Shown here piece after piece: positions 6,525 to 8,418 of a DNA stretch of 8,418 nt. The DNA lies in NCBI GenBank assembly GCA_002389465.1, contig DGOT01000061.1, positions 1-8,418 of the forward strand, in the 5' to 3' direction. Position numbers and translations under genes: made by a program. This stretch comes from Bacteroidales bacterium UBA4459. GTDB taxonomy: Bacteria; Bacteroidota; Bacteroidia; Bacteroidales; F082. The notes below the pieces were generated by a model that did no database searches, was not told where the DNA came from, and was given only the letters and a program-made list of their open reading frames with translations. The stretch's first letter is position 1, and each line of letters starts with the position of its first letter.

Positions 6525-8000
6525 ATGAAAATTATTAAATATTTAACGGTAATATTGGCCCTGATTGTAGGGATTACACAATGTAAATTACCAGATAACG
6601 TTAACCCGAAAAGAGCAACCTCTGTTCCGGTTGAAACTCTTTTCACTAACGCTGAAGTTGCCCTGTTCAATATGATTGACGATGTCAACGTGAACAGAAA
6701 CGTTCTCAGATTGTATGTTCAATACTGGAATGAAACAACTTACTTCGACGAATCCCGCTATTTGATGCAGGATCGTCAGATTCCGGACAATTACGTCACC
6801 CGTTTTTACAGGGATGTTTTAATGGACCTTAAAGAAGCCAAAGAGATTGTTATGGCTGATGACTTGGGTGACCCAACCGGGCAGAAAAACAAAGCAGCTA
6901 TTCTGGATATTTTAATGGCCCAGGCATGGCTTACTGTGGTTGATGGTTTTGGAGACCTGCCTTATACCGAAGCTCTTCAATCGAAAGACAACACACAGCC
7001 TGCATATGACGATGCCGCTGCTATCTATGACGCAGAAATTGCTAACCTGAAAGCAGCTGTTCAGGCGCTTGGCGCCGGAGCAAGTTGGGGCGCTGCCGAT
7101 GTCATGTATTTTGGCGATAACGCTTTGTGGAAAAAGTACGGCGCTTCTTTATTGTTACGCGTTGGTATGCGTTTAGCCGATGTTTCTCCGGACAAAGCCA
7201 AATCAGCAGTTCAGGCAGCTTTGGATGCAGGTGTTTATACCAGCGAAGATGAAGCAGGATTCCTGAATTATGTGGGCGTTGTTCCTCATGTTAATGCTAT
7301 TTATAATGCATATGTTGTGGATAACCGTAAGGATTATCTCCCGACAAGTACCATTATCGATATTATGGGGAATTACGACGGAGCAACCTATGACCTGGGA
7401 GGCCAGGATCCACGTATTGACAACTACTTTACCCTTGCACCGGATACGACTATATATATAGGCGCTGTTGCCGGTTTAGACGGAGCTCAATCGTATCAGT
7501 TATTCTCACATTTCCAGGATGTTTTCTTTGAGCCAACATTCCCTGCTATGATTATCGACTATGTTGAAGTTGAGTTCTGGCTGGCCGAAGCTGCTCAAAA
7601 TTCATTCCCTGGTGTAAGTGGAATGGCAGAAGAACATTATAACAACGCTATAACTGCCAGTATTCTTTATTGGGGTGGCACACAGGATGAGGTTGATGCA
7701 TATCTGGCTCTTCCGGGCGTAGTTTATGATGCTGCCAACTGGAGAGAAAAAATTGGTGTTCAGAAGTGGCTTGCCCTGTACAACAGGGGTGTTGAAGCCT
7801 GGGCTGAGTGGAAACGGCTCGACTATCCTGTTCTTAACATTCCTGAAGGCATGACATACAGCGACATACCTTTGCGTTTTGTATATCCTTATAACGAGGT
7901 ACTGCAGAACAGGGAGAATTATGAAGCTGCCTCCACTAAAATTGGTGGTGACGTGGTATCCTCTCCATTATTCTGGGATATTTACCAACCCGTGAATTAA
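6525..8000 (+). CDS. SusD/RagB-like surface lipoprotein (SusD-like_2 type)
   Basis: This 491-residue lipoprotein is the extracellular lid and substrate-binding partner of the transporter encoded just upstream. The N-terminus is a lipoprotein signal, MKIIKYLTVILALIVGITQC, with C20 as the likely lipidated residue. Glutamine at -1 is an unusual lipobox residue. The segments ATSVPVETLFTNAE (31-44), RLYVQYWNETTYFDESRY (62-79), RDVLMDLKEAKEI (96-108), AWLTVVDGFGDLPYTEAL (134-151), ALWKKYGASLLLRVGMRLAD (200-219), WREKIGVQKWLALYNRG (406-422) and RFVYPYNE (451-458) fit the SusD-like_2 family. Length is typical. Its position behind the SusC-like gene supports a two-gene importer operon. Translation ends with tandem TAATAA stops, followed by a strong terminator at 8023-8051. 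No substrate can be assigned from the sequence. Confidence 0.93.
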   Translation: MKIIKYLTVILALIVGITQCKLPDNVNPKRATSVPVETLFTNAEVALFNMIDDVNVNRNVLRLYVQYWNETTYFDESRYLMQDRQIPDNYVTRFYRDVLMDLKEAKEIVMADDLGDPTGQKNKAAILDILMAQAWLTVVDGFGDLPYTEALQSKDNTQPAYDDAAAIYDAEIANLKAAVQALGAGASWGAADVMYFGDNALWKKYGASLLLRVGMRLADVSPDKAKSAVQAALDAGVYTSEDEAGFLNYVGVVPHVNAIYNAYVVDNRKDYLPTSTIIDIMGNYDGATYDLGGQDPRIDNYFTLAPDTTIYIGAVAGLDGAQSYQLFSHFQDVFFEPTFPAMIIDYVEVEFWLAEAAQNSFPGVSGMAEEHYNNAITASILYWGGTQDEVDAYLALPGVVYDAANWREKIGVQKWLALYNRGVEAWAEWKRLDYPVLNIPEGMTYSDIPLRFVYPYNEVLQNRENYEAASTKIGGDVVSSPLFWDIYQPVN

Positions 8001-8022
8001 TAAATACTGCTTTAATGCATAT

Positions 8023-8051
8023 AAAAAACCGCCCATATGGGCGGTTTTTTT
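8023..8051. terminator. Strong bidirectional intrinsic terminator
   Basis: CCGCCC (8029-8034) pairs with GGGCGG (8039-8044) around ATAT, and six flanking A (8023-8028) pair with six T (8045-8050). The whole 28 bp is a perfect palindrome. On the plus strand the stem runs into a T-tract behind the SusC/SusD operon. On the minus strand the A-tract becomes a T-tract behind the gene ending at 8071, so one element can stop transcription from both sides of this convergent junction. Confidence 0.93.
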
Positions 8052-8070
8052 ATTTTGATCTCTTTCTCTT

Positions 8071-8418
8071 TTATTCGTAAACCGTTATACTATTTAACAG
8101 GGTTTGCCAGGCAAATGTTTGCGCCAGAAAAGCAGCCGGAGAACTAAGCCTGACTCCTGTGTCAGGACCTTTTACAATAACTCCGAACATATCGTATTCA
8201 TTCCCCAGATCATCTTTCATCACGACAGGTAACGAATTCTGCACCGCATAATATGCTCGTGCATTTATCTTCTGATTTTTTATAAAGGCCAGAAAAAAGT
8301 GTTCTTCAGAATTACCTGCTATCACCAGATTCATATTCCGGAAGCGAGTTTCTATTACATGGGTTGCATCATTAAATAAGGCTAATTCAAACAACAACAG
8401 GTTTTCTTCCTTTAACAC
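8071..8418 (-). CDS. C-terminal part of a probable DUF3179-family protein (partial)
   Basis: The last 116 codons, counting the stop, of a minus-strand gene enter from the right edge. The outermost codon is GTG, but nothing shows it is the true start, and the coding region very likely continues beyond the window. The visible part contains DLGNEYDMFGVIVKGPDTGVRL (70-91, counted from the edge codon, split as DLGNEYDMFG and VIVKGPDTGVRL) and FAWQTLLNSITVY (102-114). I recall this ending, x-G-N-x-Y-x-x-F-G followed by a G-P-x-x-G-x-R-L turn and an F-A-W segment, from DUF3179 proteins, a widespread family of unknown function. That family's conserved N-terminal half, with a Cys-Pro-x-Cys-type region, would lie outside the window, so I could not check it. 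No signal or membrane segment is visible here. The gene converges with the SusC/SusD operon and shares its terminator. Confidence 0.6.
   Translation of the reverse strand: MLKEENLLLFELALFNDATHVIETRFRNMNLVIAGNSEEHFFLAFIKNQKINARAYYAVQNSLPVVMKDDLGNEYDMFGVIVKGPDTGVRLSSPAAFLAQTFAWQTLLNSITVYE

Noticed and set aside
7447..7460. Alternating ACTATATATATA run as a possible microsatellite or regulatory site
   Set aside because: It encodes part of TTIYI in the intact SusD-like gene, is very short, and needs no further explanation.

Overview
The window looks like a piece of a Bacteroidota chromosome, and an anaerobic Bacteroidales-type lineage is my guess. The evidence is an adjacent SusC/SusD outer-membrane pair, promoter boxes that fit the Bacteroidota TAnnTTTG pattern, A/T-rich start regions with weak or no Shine-Dalgarno sequence, and small Bacteroidota-style membrane proteins. 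No tRNA, rRNA, CRISPR array or insertion sequence was seen.

Left part (1-544): the last codons of a plus-strand gene run into the window and end at 45. They converge on a small minus-strand thioredoxin-fold gene with a CAPC active site, and the two stop codons overlap. The 164-bp gap between that gene and the next holds back-to-back promoter boxes, one for each direction.

Centre-left (545-2934): a full-length MIO-dependent aromatic amino acid lyase of the histidine ammonia-lyase type has all the core catalytic residues but several altered residues in the substrate pocket. Two small four-helix membrane proteins follow closely in the same direction. They share a C-terminal pattern, so they look like diverged tandem duplicates. 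The three genes may form one transcription unit.

Centre-right (2935-8060): a 204-bp A/T-rich leader region carries a good TAnnTTTG promoter and a small hairpin. It precedes a SusC/RagA-type TonB-dependent transporter (1119 aa) and, 26 bp later, its SusD-like lipoprotein partner (491 aa, SusD-like_2 type). Together they should form a lidded outer-membrane importer for an oligomeric nutrient. No glycanase, peptidase or sensor gene lies in the window to name the substrate. A perfect 28-bp palindrome ending in a T-run terminates this operon.

Right edge (8071-8418): the C-terminal part of a minus-strand gene, probably a DUF3179-family protein, enters from the right and shares that terminator. No gene-free stretch exceeds 300 bp. 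Most of the window is ordinary Bacteroidota content. The lyase pocket and the duplicated membrane genes are the parts most worth a second look.
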